Below, in pieces: positions 36,877 to 44,812 of a stretch of 64,000 nucleotides of DNA (its first letter is position 1; each line of letters opens with the position of its first letter). The translations under genes were made by a program, and so were the position numbers. A model generated the notes under the pieces. The model was given only the letters and a program-made list of their open reading frames with translations. It made no database searches and had not been told where the DNA came from. This DNA comes from Streptomyces sp. TP-A0356 (GTDB lineage Bacteria > Actinomycetota > Actinomycetes > Streptomycetales > Streptomycetaceae): NCBI RefSeq assembly GCF_001417775.1, contig NZ_BBZJ01000021.1:248001-312000 (forward strand), in the 5' to 3' direction.

Positions 36877-37828
36877 CGGGTCCCAGGCCGGAGCGGACGG
36901 CTCCGGCGAGGACCGCGCACCAGACGGCCACCGCGATCCACAGCAGGACCCGGCCGGGGCCGCGCAGCCACGGCACCCCCAGGGAGGTGGCGACGGACAG
37001 TGCCGCCACCGCCGTCATTCCCATCGGGAAGACGGTCGCCCAGCGCCGCACGTCGTAGTGGGGCCGTGGCCACCGCAGTTCGGCCGCCGCCAGCACGCAG
37101 AAGCAGCCACAGGCGAGGGCGAGGAGGCCGACCGTGACGGCGCGCAGGACGTCGTCGTCGTCGTTGTTCCAGAGGTAGAGCCCACTGTGCGCGGCGGCGA
37201 AGAGCCTGGACCCGGCCACCGCGGAGAGGGCGAGCGCACCGTCCGCCAGCCAGTGGTCCCCGGCGCCTGTCGCCACCTGCCGGGGGTCGAAACACCACAG
37301 GCCGACCGCGTAGAGCACCAGGCCGAGCCAGAAGAACACCAGCGCCGTGTGCGCGAGCCACGCCACCCGCTCCGCCGCGGCGAGCACCGCCCCCAGCACC
37401 GCGATCCCCTCCGTCGCCACGCACCCGAGGAACACCGCACCCGACATCCGGCGCTTCCAGTTCCCCACGGCCGGGAGGATCAGGGCCGCCCACAGCGCGA
37501 CGGCCGCCGCGAGCAGCGCCTCCGCGAGCCGCTGCCGTCCCAGGGCGGACACCCGCGTACCCAGCACGGTCGTCGCCGCGACCGCGGTGAGCGCGGCCGG
37601 GGAGCGCACCTCGACCGGCCACCGGCCGCGTTCCCACAGCAGCCGTAGGACGAAGTCGGTCGCGAGCCCCAGCCAGGCAACGGCCGCCAGAACCAGGGCG
37701 ACAGTGGAGAGGACCTCGTACCCGCTCAGGTGCAGCCCGACGGAGAGGACGCCGGTCGCCATCACGGCGGCCCCGGTGGCGGGCGGACGCTGCGCCCACC
37801 AGGTGCGGAGCGCGGAGGTGCCTGACAT
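36854..37828 (-). CDS. SLAC1/TDT-family transporter
   Basis: A 324-residue membrane protein with about ten helices, of the tellurite-resistance/dicarboxylate transporter (TDT) family that includes TehA and plant SLAC1 anion channels. ATGAAVMATGVLSVGL near residue 18 and RRWATVFPMGMTAVAAL near 255 are family signatures. In bacteria such proteins export or conduct anions such as sulfite, malate or chloride. An acidic NNDDDD stretch near residue 215 is unusual. A terminator-like hairpin lies 57-92 bp upstream in the same direction. Confidence 0.83.
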   Translation of the reverse strand: MSGTSALRTWWAQRPPATGAAVMATGVLSVGLHLSGYEVLSTVALVLAAVAWLGLATDFVLRLLWERGRWPVEVRSPAALTAVAATTVLGTRVSALGRQRLAEALLAAAVALWAALILPAVGNWKRRMSGAVFLGCVATEGIAVLGAVLAAAERVAWLAHTALVFFWLGLVLYAVGLWCFDPRQVATGAGDHWLADGALALSAVAGSRLFAAAHSGLYLWNNDDDDVLRAVTVGLLALACGCFCVLAAAELRWPRPHYDVRRWATVFPMGMTAVAALSVATSLGVPWLRGPGRVLLWIAVAVWCAVLAGAVRSGLGPVRSTAPR

Positions 37829-37884
37829 GCGCCCGATGCTAGGGACGCACAGGCGGGTTGCGTACGGGGCACGCGCGCAGGGAG

Positions 37885-37920
37885 TCCGAAAACAACCCCG
37901 CGCGCGCGGCGCGCGGGTTG
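37885..37920 (-). terminator. GC-rich hairpin with a T-rich tail upstream of the TDT gene
   Basis: On the minus strand, an arm starting CAACCCGCGCGC pairs with GCGCGCGGGGTTG (37893-37920), with one bulged C, followed by TTTTCGG. It points leftwards and lies upstream of the transporter ATG, so it would stop transcripts before that gene. Confidence 0.5.
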
Positions 37921-38071
37921 CCGTTGCAGATGTGGATGCCGAAGTGGCTGATGGCGTCAGTTTCGAACGGTGATGGACTGCCGGATGGTCGATACCGGAA
38001 GATCACCGGGCCACGCGGCGATCCCGAAGGCCGAGTTCTCGGGGTGGCGGTCGGTTGTCAGTGAGGCGCCC

Positions 38072-38077
38072 TAGACT
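38072..38077 (+). promoter_or_regulatory. -10 element of pcrA
   Basis: TAGACT, 9 nt before the pcrA ATG at 38087, which also has GGAG at 38079-38082. The mRNA leader would be only a few bases. No -35 is clear. Confidence 0.4.
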
Positions 38078-38086
38078 CGGAGAGCG

Positions 38087-40573
38087 ATGAGCAGCCTCTT
38101 TGACGACAGCTTCCTGGCGGACCTCAAGGCCACCTCGGCCCACGAGGAGGAGCCCGCGCCGCCCGAGGACGATCATGTTCCGGAGCCGGTTCCGGACGAT
38201 CTGTTCGGAGGGAAGTTCGACATGCCGCCGGACCGTGACATGTACTACCGCGACGGCGCGCCGCGCCCGGCAATCGACCCCCAGGCGCTGCTCCAGGGGC
38301 TGAACGAGAACCAGCGCGCGGCCGTCGTGCACGCCGGCTCCCCCCTGCTCATCGTCGCCGGCGCCGGCTCCGGCAAGACCCGCGTGCTCACGCACCGCAT
38401 CGCGTATCTGCTGGCCGAGCGGGGCGCGCACCCCGGCCAGATCCTCGCGATCACCTTCACCAACAAGGCCGCGGGCGAGATGAAGGAGCGTGTCGAGCAG
38501 CTCGTCGGCCCGCGCGCGAACGCGATGTGGGTGATGACCTTCCACAGCGCGTGCGTCCGCATCCTGCGCCGGGAGAGCAAGAAGCTCGGCTTCACCTCCT
38601 CCTTCTCGATCTACGACGCCGCCGACAGCAAGCGTCTGATGGCGCTGGTCTGCCGCGACCTGGACCTCGACCCCAAGCGCTTCCCGCCCAAGGCCTTCAG
38701 CGCGAAGATCTCCAACCTGAAGAACGAGCTGATCGACGAGGAGGACTTCGCCGCCCAGGCCGCCGACGGCTTCGAGAAGACCCTCGCCCAGGCGTACGCG
38801 CTCTACCAGTCGCGGCTGCGTGAGGCGAACGCGCTCGACTTCGACGACCTGATCATGACGACGGTCAACCTGCTGCGCGCCTTCCCCGACGTCGCCGAGC
38901 ACTACCGCCGCCGCTTCCGCCATGTGCTCGTGGACGAGTACCAGGACACCAACCACGCCCAGTACGCCCTGGTGCGCGAGCTCGTCGGCACCTCCGAGCA
39001 CCCGGTCGACGTGCCGCCCGGCGAGTACGACCTCCCGCCTGCCGAACTGTGCGTCGTCGGTGACGCCGACCAGTCGATCTACGCCTTCCGCGGCGCGACC
39101 ATCCGCAACATCCTCCAGTTCGAGGAGGACTACCCGGACGCCACGACGATCCTCCTGGAGCAGAACTACCGCTCCACACAGACGATCCTGAGCGCCGCCA
39201 ACGCGGTCATCGAGCGCAACGAGTCCCGCCGCCCCAAGAACCTGTGGACCAACGCGGGCGCGGGCGCGCGCATCACCGGCTATGTCGCCGACACCGAGCA
39301 CGACGAGGCGCAGTTCGTCGCCGATGAGATAGACCGCCTCACCGACACGGGTGAGGCGAAGGCCGGCGACGTCGCCGTCTTCTACCGGACGAATGCCCAG
39401 TCCCGTGTCTTCGAAGAGGTCTTCATCCGCGTCGGCCTGCCCTACAAGGTCGTCGGCGGCGTCCGCTTCTACGAGCGCAAGGAGGTCCGGGACGTCCTGG
39501 CGTACCTGCGGGTGCTGGCGAACCCGGAGGACTCCGTGCCGCTGCGGCGGATCCTGAACGTGCCGAAGCGGGGGATCGGCGAGCGCGCCGAGGCGATGAT
39601 CGACGCCCTGGCCCAGCGGGAGAAGATCAGCTTCCCGCAGGCGCTGCGCCGCGTGGACGAGGCGTACGGCATGGCGGCCCGCTCGACGAACGCGGTCAAG
39701 CGGTTCAACGCGCTGATGGAGGACCTGCGGACGATCGTGGAGTCGGGCGCCGGACCGGCCACGGTCCTGGAGGCGATCCTGGAGCGCACCGGCTATCTGG
39801 CCGAGTTGCAGGCCTCCACCGACCCCCAGGACGAGACCCGGATCGAGAACCTGCAGGAACTCGCCGCCGTGGCCCTGGAGTTCGAGCAGGAACGCGGCGA
39901 GGGTGAGTCGAGCACCCTGGCGGACTTCCTGGAGCAGGTCGCCCTGGTCGCCGACTCCGACCAGATCCCCGACGAGGAGGAGGGCGACGGCGTCATCACG
40001 CTGATGACCCTCCACACCGCCAAGGGCCTGGAGTTCCCGGTGGTGTTCCTGACCGGCATGGAGGACGGTGTCTTCCCGCACATGCGTGCGCTCGGCCAGA
40101 CCAAGGAGCTGGAGGAGGAGCGGCGCCTGGCGTACGTCGGCATCACACGCGCCCGGGAGCGGCTGTACCTCACGCGCTCGGCCATGCGCAGCGCCTGGGG
40201 CCAGCCCTCGTACAACCCGCCCTCCCGTTTCCTGGAGGAGATCCCCGACCAGCACGTCGAGTGGAAGCGGACCGGAGCCTCCTCCGCCCCCCTGTCGGCC
40301 GGTCCGGTCTCCGGTGTGGCGGCCTCGCTGTCGTCCTCCCGGTCGCGGTCCTCGGCGGCGGGCGCGTCCGGCTTCGCCACGCGCCGGGGCGGTGCGACGG
40401 AGAGGCCGGTGATCCCCCTGGCGGTCGGTGACCGCGTCACGCACGACCAGTTCGGTCTCGGGACCGTCGTCGGCGTGAAGGGCACGGGCGCGAACGCGGA
40501 GGCGACGATCGACTTCGGAGACGCGAAGCCGAAGCGGTTGCTGCTGCGGTACGCGCCGGTGGAGAAGCTGTAG
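38087..40573 (+). CDS. pcrA: ATP-dependent DNA helicase PcrA/UvrD
   Basis: A 3'-5' superfamily 1 helicase for nucleotide-excision repair, plasmid replication and removal of RecA filaments. The protein is 828 residues. It has a Streptomyces-type acidic N-terminal extension (1-65), the Q motif NENQRAAV, Walker A AGAGSGKT at 91-98, VDEYQDTNHAQ (motif II), GDADQSIYAFRGA, QNYRST, and TLHTAKGLEFPVVF and ITRARERLYL motifs near 640-690. The C-terminal domain (VGDRVTHDQFGLGTVVGVKG) is the Tudor-like RNA-polymerase-binding segment. The length fits actinobacterial PcrA (UvrD1 type). Confidence 0.96.
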   Translation: MSSLFDDSFLADLKATSAHEEEPAPPEDDHVPEPVPDDLFGGKFDMPPDRDMYYRDGAPRPAIDPQALLQGLNENQRAAVVHAGSPLLIVAGAGSGKTRVLTHRIAYLLAERGAHPGQILAITFTNKAAGEMKERVEQLVGPRANAMWVMTFHSACVRILRRESKKLGFTSSFSIYDAADSKRLMALVCRDLDLDPKRFPPKAFSAKISNLKNELIDEEDFAAQAADGFEKTLAQAYALYQSRLREANALDFDDLIMTTVNLLRAFPDVAEHYRRRFRHVLVDEYQDTNHAQYALVRELVGTSEHPVDVPPGEYDLPPAELCVVGDADQSIYAFRGATIRNILQFEEDYPDATTILLEQNYRSTQTILSAANAVIERNESRRPKNLWTNAGAGARITGYVADTEHDEAQFVADEIDRLTDTGEAKAGDVAVFYRTNAQSRVFEEVFIRVGLPYKVVGGVRFYERKEVRDVLAYLRVLANPEDSVPLRRILNVPKRGIGERAEAMIDALAQREKISFPQALRRVDEAYGMAARSTNAVKRFNALMEDLRTIVESGAGPATVLEAILERTGYLAELQASTDPQDETRIENLQELAAVALEFEQERGEGESSTLADFLEQVALVADSDQIPDEEEGDGVITLMTLHTAKGLEFPVVFLTGMEDGVFPHMRALGQTKELEEERRLAYVGITRARERLYLTRSAMRSAWGQPSYNPPSRFLEEIPDQHVEWKRTGASSAPLSAGPVSGVAASLSSSRSRSSAAGASGFATRRGGATERPVIPLAVGDRVTHDQFGLGTVVGVKGTGANAEATIDFGDAKPKRLLLRYAPVEKL

Positions 40574-40585
40574 TCCGCACAGCGA

Positions 40586-40609
40586 AGCCCCCGCCGAACG
40601 GCGGGGGCT
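40586..40609. terminator. Bidirectional hairpin between pcrA and the M23 peptidase gene
   Basis: AGCCCCCGCC (40586-40595), GAAC, GGCGGGGGCT (40600-40609): a perfect 10-bp stem with a tetraloop between convergent gene ends. Confidence 0.85.
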
Positions 40610-40623
40610 CACGGAGGAGTTGA

Positions 40624-42249
40624 TCAGGTCGGGTCCAGCCCGTGGCTTCGCAGCCAGGGCAGCGGGTCTATCGCGGCGCCGCCGCTCGGCCGCACCTCGA
40701 AGTGCAGATGCGGGCCGGTCGAGTTGCCGGAGTTGCCGGAGTACGCGATCGGCTGGCCGGCCTTCACGGTCGTACCGGACGGGACCTGGTAGCTGGAGAG
40801 GTGGCAGTACCACGTCTCCGTACCGTCCTTCGCGGTCACGATCAGCATGTTGCCGTAGGCGCTGTTCCACTGCGTACGGACAGTGCCGTCGGTCGCGGCC
40901 ATCACCGTCGTGCCGTACGCGACCGGGAAGTCGATACCGGTGTGCACGGACATCCAGTTGACGCCCGCCTGGCCGAAGTAGGCGCTGAGCCCCCTCTGCG
41001 TGACCGGCAGGACGAACTTCGGCCGCAGCCGCTCCTTGAGGGCCGCCTCCGCCGCCGCCTTCTTGTGCTCGGCCACCTGCTGGGCCTTGAGGTCGATGCG
41101 TTCCTGCGTGCGGCTCGCCCGGTCCGCGAAGTCGTTCGCACCCGCCGAGAGGCTTTCGAGCTGGGAGTCCAGCTTGTTGTTGGCGGTGGACGGCTTCACC
41201 GCAGCCGCGTCGGACGCGTCGGCCGTCGTGTTCTTGCCGTCGCTCCCGCCCACGCCGACGGACGCGGCGGCGATCCCGGCGACCCCCATCACGCACACCG
41301 ACGGCACGGCGACCGTCAGCAGCGCGGAACGCTTCGCCGGGGTACGGCGCCGGGACCGGCCGACGGCGCGGGACGCGGCCCGCGAGGCCGGGAGCGGAGT
41401 GATCTCTTCCTGGTCCTCGAGCAGCGGAGTCTCGCCGGGCGTCTCCCGGACGTCCGCCAGCGCGCCGTCGCCGTCGGCCGGTCGCTCGTACGCGAACTGC
41501 TCGAAGGTGGCGGTGGCCTGCTGGTCGAAGGGCTCGGCCCGGTCGAAGGTGGCGGTGGCCTGCCGGTCGTAGGGCTCGGCCCGGTCGAACGTGGCCGTGG
41601 CCTGCTGGTCGTAGGTCTCGGCGCCGACCTGCTCGAAGGTCTCCGTCACGGTCGCCGCGTCCGTCGCCGTGGAGTGCTGGTCATGGGTCTCGTGCGCGGC
41701 GGTGCCGCCCGAGTTCCACTGCGTGGCGTCGTACGCACCCGTGTCGAAGGCCTGTGTGCCCCATTCCCATTGCTGGGTCTGGCCGGTCGACCGGTCGGCC
41801 TCCAGCCACGCGTGCGCGTCCCACTGCCCCGTGGCATCGGGGGCCGAGGCCTGCGCGGGAATGCCGGCGAGCTGCTGATAGCCGGCCGCCCAGGCCGTCG
41901 TGTCATGGACACCCGTGTCGAACGCGGCGTGGTGCTGCGCGGCGTACGGGTCGTAGTTCGGCGTGTGGTACGTGCCGGTGCCCAGGGTCTGGTGGCTGCC
42001 CGTGGACCACTGGCCGGCGTCGTACGAAGCGGTCGGGCCGGAGCCCGGGAAGTCGCCGAAGAGAGGGTCGGACGCGAAGGGCGCGGCCGTATGGCCGCCG
42101 GTGTCGAAAGCGATCGCCGCGGGGTCGGTGTACGTCGTGAAGTCACCGTAGTGGCCGCCCTGCTGCCCGTACGACGCGTAGTGCGCCGAGTCGGCATCGG
42201 AGGCCGGTGCCGGGGGAGTTGCGGTCCCCGACGGGTGACGGTCGTTCAC
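40624..42249 (-). CDS. M23 metallopeptidase with a long repetitive N-terminal region
   Basis: A LytM-type zinc endopeptidase (541 residues) that cuts peptidoglycan cross-bridges or regulates amidases. The C-terminal domain (about 415-541) has HTGIDFP with the first zinc His/Asp pair and HLHFEV near 513. Before it are a membrane helix (about 308-335) and an Ala/Lys/Glu coiled coil (about 370-410). The cytoplasmic N-terminal 300 residues are rich in Tyr, Thr, Gln and Trp and contain about three copies of a 14-residue unit (ATATFDRAEPYDRQ) from a 42-bp DNA repeat. GTG 42249 follows AGAGAAG. This is a wall enzyme anchored from inside. Confidence 0.9.
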   Translation of the reverse strand: MNDRHPSGTATPPAPASDADSAHYASYGQQGGHYGDFTTYTDPAAIAFDTGGHTAAPFASDPLFGDFPGSGPTASYDAGQWSTGSHQTLGTGTYHTPNYDPYAAQHHAAFDTGVHDTTAWAAGYQQLAGIPAQASAPDATGQWDAHAWLEADRSTGQTQQWEWGTQAFDTGAYDATQWNSGGTAAHETHDQHSTATDAATVTETFEQVGAETYDQQATATFDRAEPYDRQATATFDRAEPFDQQATATFEQFAYERPADGDGALADVRETPGETPLLEDQEEITPLPASRAASRAVGRSRRRTPAKRSALLTVAVPSVCVMGVAGIAAASVGVGGSDGKNTTADASDAAAVKPSTANNKLDSQLESLSAGANDFADRASRTQERIDLKAQQVAEHKKAAAEAALKERLRPKFVLPVTQRGLSAYFGQAGVNWMSVHTGIDFPVAYGTTVMAATDGTVRTQWNSAYGNMLIVTAKDGTETWYCHLSSYQVPSGTTVKAGQPIAYSGNSGNSTGPHLHFEVRPSGGAAIDPLPWLRSHGLDPT

Positions 42250-42297
42250 CAACTTCTCTTTCGCCTCGACAACAGGGGCTGGCAGAGCAGTGCGGTG

Positions 42298-42327
42298 ACT
42301 GTACCCGGCGGTATGCGGGCGCGACAA
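42298..42327 (-). promoter_or_regulatory. Promoter of the M23 peptidase gene
   Basis: On the minus strand TTGTCG (42327-42322), an 18-bp spacer, TACAGT (42303-42298). The start would be at about 42291, giving a 40-nt leader. GTTTCC..GGAAAC forms a palindrome just upstream (about 42334-42357). Confidence 0.5.
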
Positions 42328-42521
42328 TCTTCGGCAGGTTTCCCGCGGGCAGGAAACGGGCATTCGGCCGTGTTTCGGCGGTCCCCGCCAAGGCTTTGAT
42401 TCTGCGTTCGATGAATGTTCGATGGCGTGCGGGTGTCCGGGGGTTGTCGGGCCGCGGTATCGGGGATGTGCGGGCGCCGTGCCGGGCGTTGCCGTCCGCT
42501 GCGCCGGACGCGCCCTCGATG

Positions 42522-43382
42522 TCACGCCACGGTCAGGCCGTTGGTGTGCGCGGCGGCGGGCGCCCCCGGCTGTTCGAGGTCGAGTGCCTGCCGGATCCCG
42601 GCCGCGACCGCGGGGTGCACCGGCAGGGCGAGGTGGCCGATGCCACTCACCCGGATGTTCTGCGCCGACAGGTCCGGGTGCTCGACGCAGGCCGACTCCA
42701 GCGGATCCATCAGCGGATCCAGATCGCTCCAGAAGCTCACGAACTGCGTACGGCACCCCGGGGCCGGACCGCGCAGCTCCTCGATCAGTTCCGAGCCCGG
42801 GCGCATCTGGCGGACGATGGGATGCGCGTTGGCGAGCGGCGCCACCCGGGTGCCGGAGTGCGGAGTGCCCAGGGTGACGAGCGTACGGACGTGGAGGTCG
42901 CCGCCCAGGCGCTGCACGTAGTACCGCGCGATCAGCCCGCCCAGGCTGTGCCCGACGATGTCCACCCGCGGCTGCCCGGTGCGCTCGCAGATCTCCTCGA
43001 TGTGCCGACCGAGCAGCTTGGCGGCGGTGCGTATGTCCCACGTCCACGGAGAGTAATTGAGTGACTCGATGTGCTGCCGGCCGTGCTGTGCGAGGTTGCG
43101 GCGCAACAGGACGAAGACCGAGCGGTTGTCGATGAACCCGTGCAGCAGGACGACCGGGGGCTTGGGCCTGGCGGGGAGCGTGGTGGTGTCCGGAGGGGGC
43201 GGGAGCGCGGCGGAACGACGCTCCTGGATGATGCCCGAGGGGTAGAGCAGCAGGTGTCCGGCGAGGATCGCGAGCTCCAGGGCGGTCGCCTTCAGCAGGG
43301 CCATGGAGAGTCCGGCCAGCCTGGTGGGGAGCAGGTACTGGCAGAGCGGAAGAAGGGGCTCGACTGCCCGGGTGACCTTCAT
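42522..43382 (-). CDS. Lipase/triacylglycerol-hydrolase-like alpha/beta hydrolase
   Basis: A 286-residue alpha/beta hydrolase. The oxyanion motif VVLLHGFIDNRSVF lies near residue 80 and the nucleophile elbow is GHSLGG with Ser146. A catalytic His is likely in GIGHLALP near 255, and an Asp in VSFWSDLDPLMDP. The N-terminal 50 residues contain a hydrophobic stretch (ALLKATALELAILAGHLLLYP) that may be a membrane anchor or signal. It resembles LipA/phospholipase-type Streptomyces hydrolases. GGGAGGTC precedes the ATG at 43382. Confidence 0.88.
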   Translation of the reverse strand: MKVTRAVEPLLPLCQYLLPTRLAGLSMALLKATALELAILAGHLLLYPSGIIQERRSAALPPPPDTTTLPARPKPPVVLLHGFIDNRSVFVLLRRNLAQHGRQHIESLNYSPWTWDIRTAAKLLGRHIEEICERTGQPRVDIVGHSLGGLIARYYVQRLGGDLHVRTLVTLGTPHSGTRVAPLANAHPIVRQMRPGSELIEELRGPAPGCRTQFVSFWSDLDPLMDPLESACVEHPDLSAQNIRVSGIGHLALPVHPAVAAGIRQALDLEQPGAPAAAHTNGLTVA

Positions 43383-44038
43383 GGCCGACCTCCCGTCGGC
43401 GCACGCGAGGACGCCTCTGTCCCCCGTGTGCCCTTGTGGAAAGCCGTGACGGCGGTGGCCTGCGGGGCGGGTGCCGGAGTTGAGGCCGTGCCGCGGGGTG
43501 CGGCGCGTGCGACGCCGGTCGTGACGGGCGCCTTCTCGTCGTGATGACGCGACCCCGCCCGTCCTGGTGGCGTGGTTCCCGTCCTCCTCGTACGGGTGTG
43601 GCTCCCCGCTGTCGTGCCCTTGCATTCCTTTCGCCGGCGAGCCCCACCACGCCGCCCTGCTGCCCGAGCGGTGGTGCGGCCGCCTCGTTGCGGCTCTCCT
43701 TGCGCACGATCCCCTCAGTCCACGGCGCGCGAACCGCTACTGCTGCGGCGCGTGTGCCGCGGGGAGGGGGGACCCTGCGCGGCGAACGTGTCCCATTGTG
43801 TGATTTCCCCCTCGGTCGCCACCGTGAAACTGCCGGTTGCGGGATGCTGGCGATAACGTTCGTTCACTTCCCCGGTCGGTGCGGCGCGGGGCGCCTGCGC
43901 CGTGAGGCGTGCGGTGGGCGGTGGGCGTGGTCCGCACGGGCTGTGCCGACCGTGCGGTCGCGTGTCCGCCGATGGGGTGATGTGGCGGCAAGGCGGTACG
44001 TCGGTACAGGGTGGAGTAGTCGCTTCATGGAGGCAGTG
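43383..44038. other. Intergenic interval without a supportable gene
   Basis: 656 bp between divergent lipase and icmB genes. An open plus-strand frame runs through it into icmB, but the translation is Arg/Pro-rich and the icmB start has the only good ribosome site. I see no RNA gene or strong hairpin; promoters for both genes must lie here. Confidence 0.5.
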
Positions 44039-44455
44039 ATGGGTGTGGCAGCCGGTCCGATCCGCGTGGTGGTGGCCAAGCCGGGGCTCGACGGCCATGA
44101 TCGCGGGGCCAAGGTGATCGCGCGGGCGCTGCGCGATGCGGGTATGGAGGTCATCTACACCGGCCTTCACCAGACGCCCGAGCAGATCGTCGACACGGCG
44201 ATCCAGGAGGACGCCGACGCGATCGGGCTGTCGATCCTGTCCGGCGCGCACAACACGCTGTTCGCCGCGGTGATCGAGCTGCTGAAGCAGCGGGACGCGC
44301 AGGACATCCTGGTCTTCGGCGGCGGGATCATCCCCGAGGGGGACATCCCCCTGCTGAAGGAGAAGGGCGTCGCGGAGATCTTCACGCCCGGCGCGACCAC
44401 CGCGTCGATCGTCGACTGGGTACGGGCGAACGTACGGCAGCCGGCGGGGGCGTAG
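44039..44455 (+). CDS. icmB: Isobutyryl-CoA mutase small (cobalamin-binding) subunit
   Basis: Carries adenosylcobalamin for the reversible isomerisation of isobutyryl-CoA and n-butyryl-CoA, together with a large IcmA subunit encoded elsewhere. At 138 residues it is a stand-alone B12-binding domain. It has the base-off ligand motif Asp18-Gly-His20-Asp-Arg-Gly23, then SILSGAH and FGGGIIPEGD. Length and sequence match IcmB of Streptomyces. The ATG at 44039 follows GGAGGCAGTG. No icmA-like large subunit is in the window. A generic methylmalonyl-CoA mutase C-terminal subunit is the alternative. Confidence 0.88.
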   Translation: MGVAAGPIRVVVAKPGLDGHDRGAKVIARALRDAGMEVIYTGLHQTPEQIVDTAIQEDADAIGLSILSGAHNTLFAAVIELLKQRDAQDILVFGGGIIPEGDIPLLKEKGVAEIFTPGATTASIVDWVRANVRQPAGA

Positions 44456-44812
44456 CACTACCGCGAGCGAGCCGTCTCGCCCAGGCCGGGTGGCGGGTGC
44501 TGGGTGGCGGGGTGCTGGGTGCCGGGGTGCCGGGTGCGGGTGTCGTCGGGGTTTCGGCTGCGGCTGTCGGGCCGGTGGCTGGGTGTGCTCCGATGGCACG
44601 CACCCATTCGGCCGAGGTCGGCGTGGCCGGGCCGTCCGGCGTGCGAGGACGTTGCGGCCGTTGGGCCGGCCGTTGGACCGTTGGGCCGTTCGGCCGTTGG
44701 GCCGATCGAGGGGGTGAGGGCGGGCCCCGGGCAGCACCTCGGCCCCGGGTCCCCCGACCGCTGCGGCTCCCCCGACCCCCCGCCTTCCCCCGACCCCCCG
44801 CCTCCCCCGGCC
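44456..44812. repeat. Low-complexity repeats between convergent genes
   Basis: Three short-unit tracts lie in 357 bp: a GGGTG/GGCGG-rich tract at about 44488-44560, CCGTTGGGC-type units at about 44658-44705, and C-rich CCCCCGACC units at about 44747-44812. There is no gene. The G-rich tract could form G-quadruplexes. Confidence 0.7.

Noticed and set aside
38003..41296. Minus-strand open frame of 1097 codons opposite pcrA
   Set aside because: Shadow of pcrA; the sequence is Arg/His/Gln-rich and without recognisable motifs.
43541..44038. N-terminal extension of icmB
   Set aside because: The frame is open, but GGAGGCAGTG directly before ATG 44039 and the known 136-140-residue length of IcmB fix the start.
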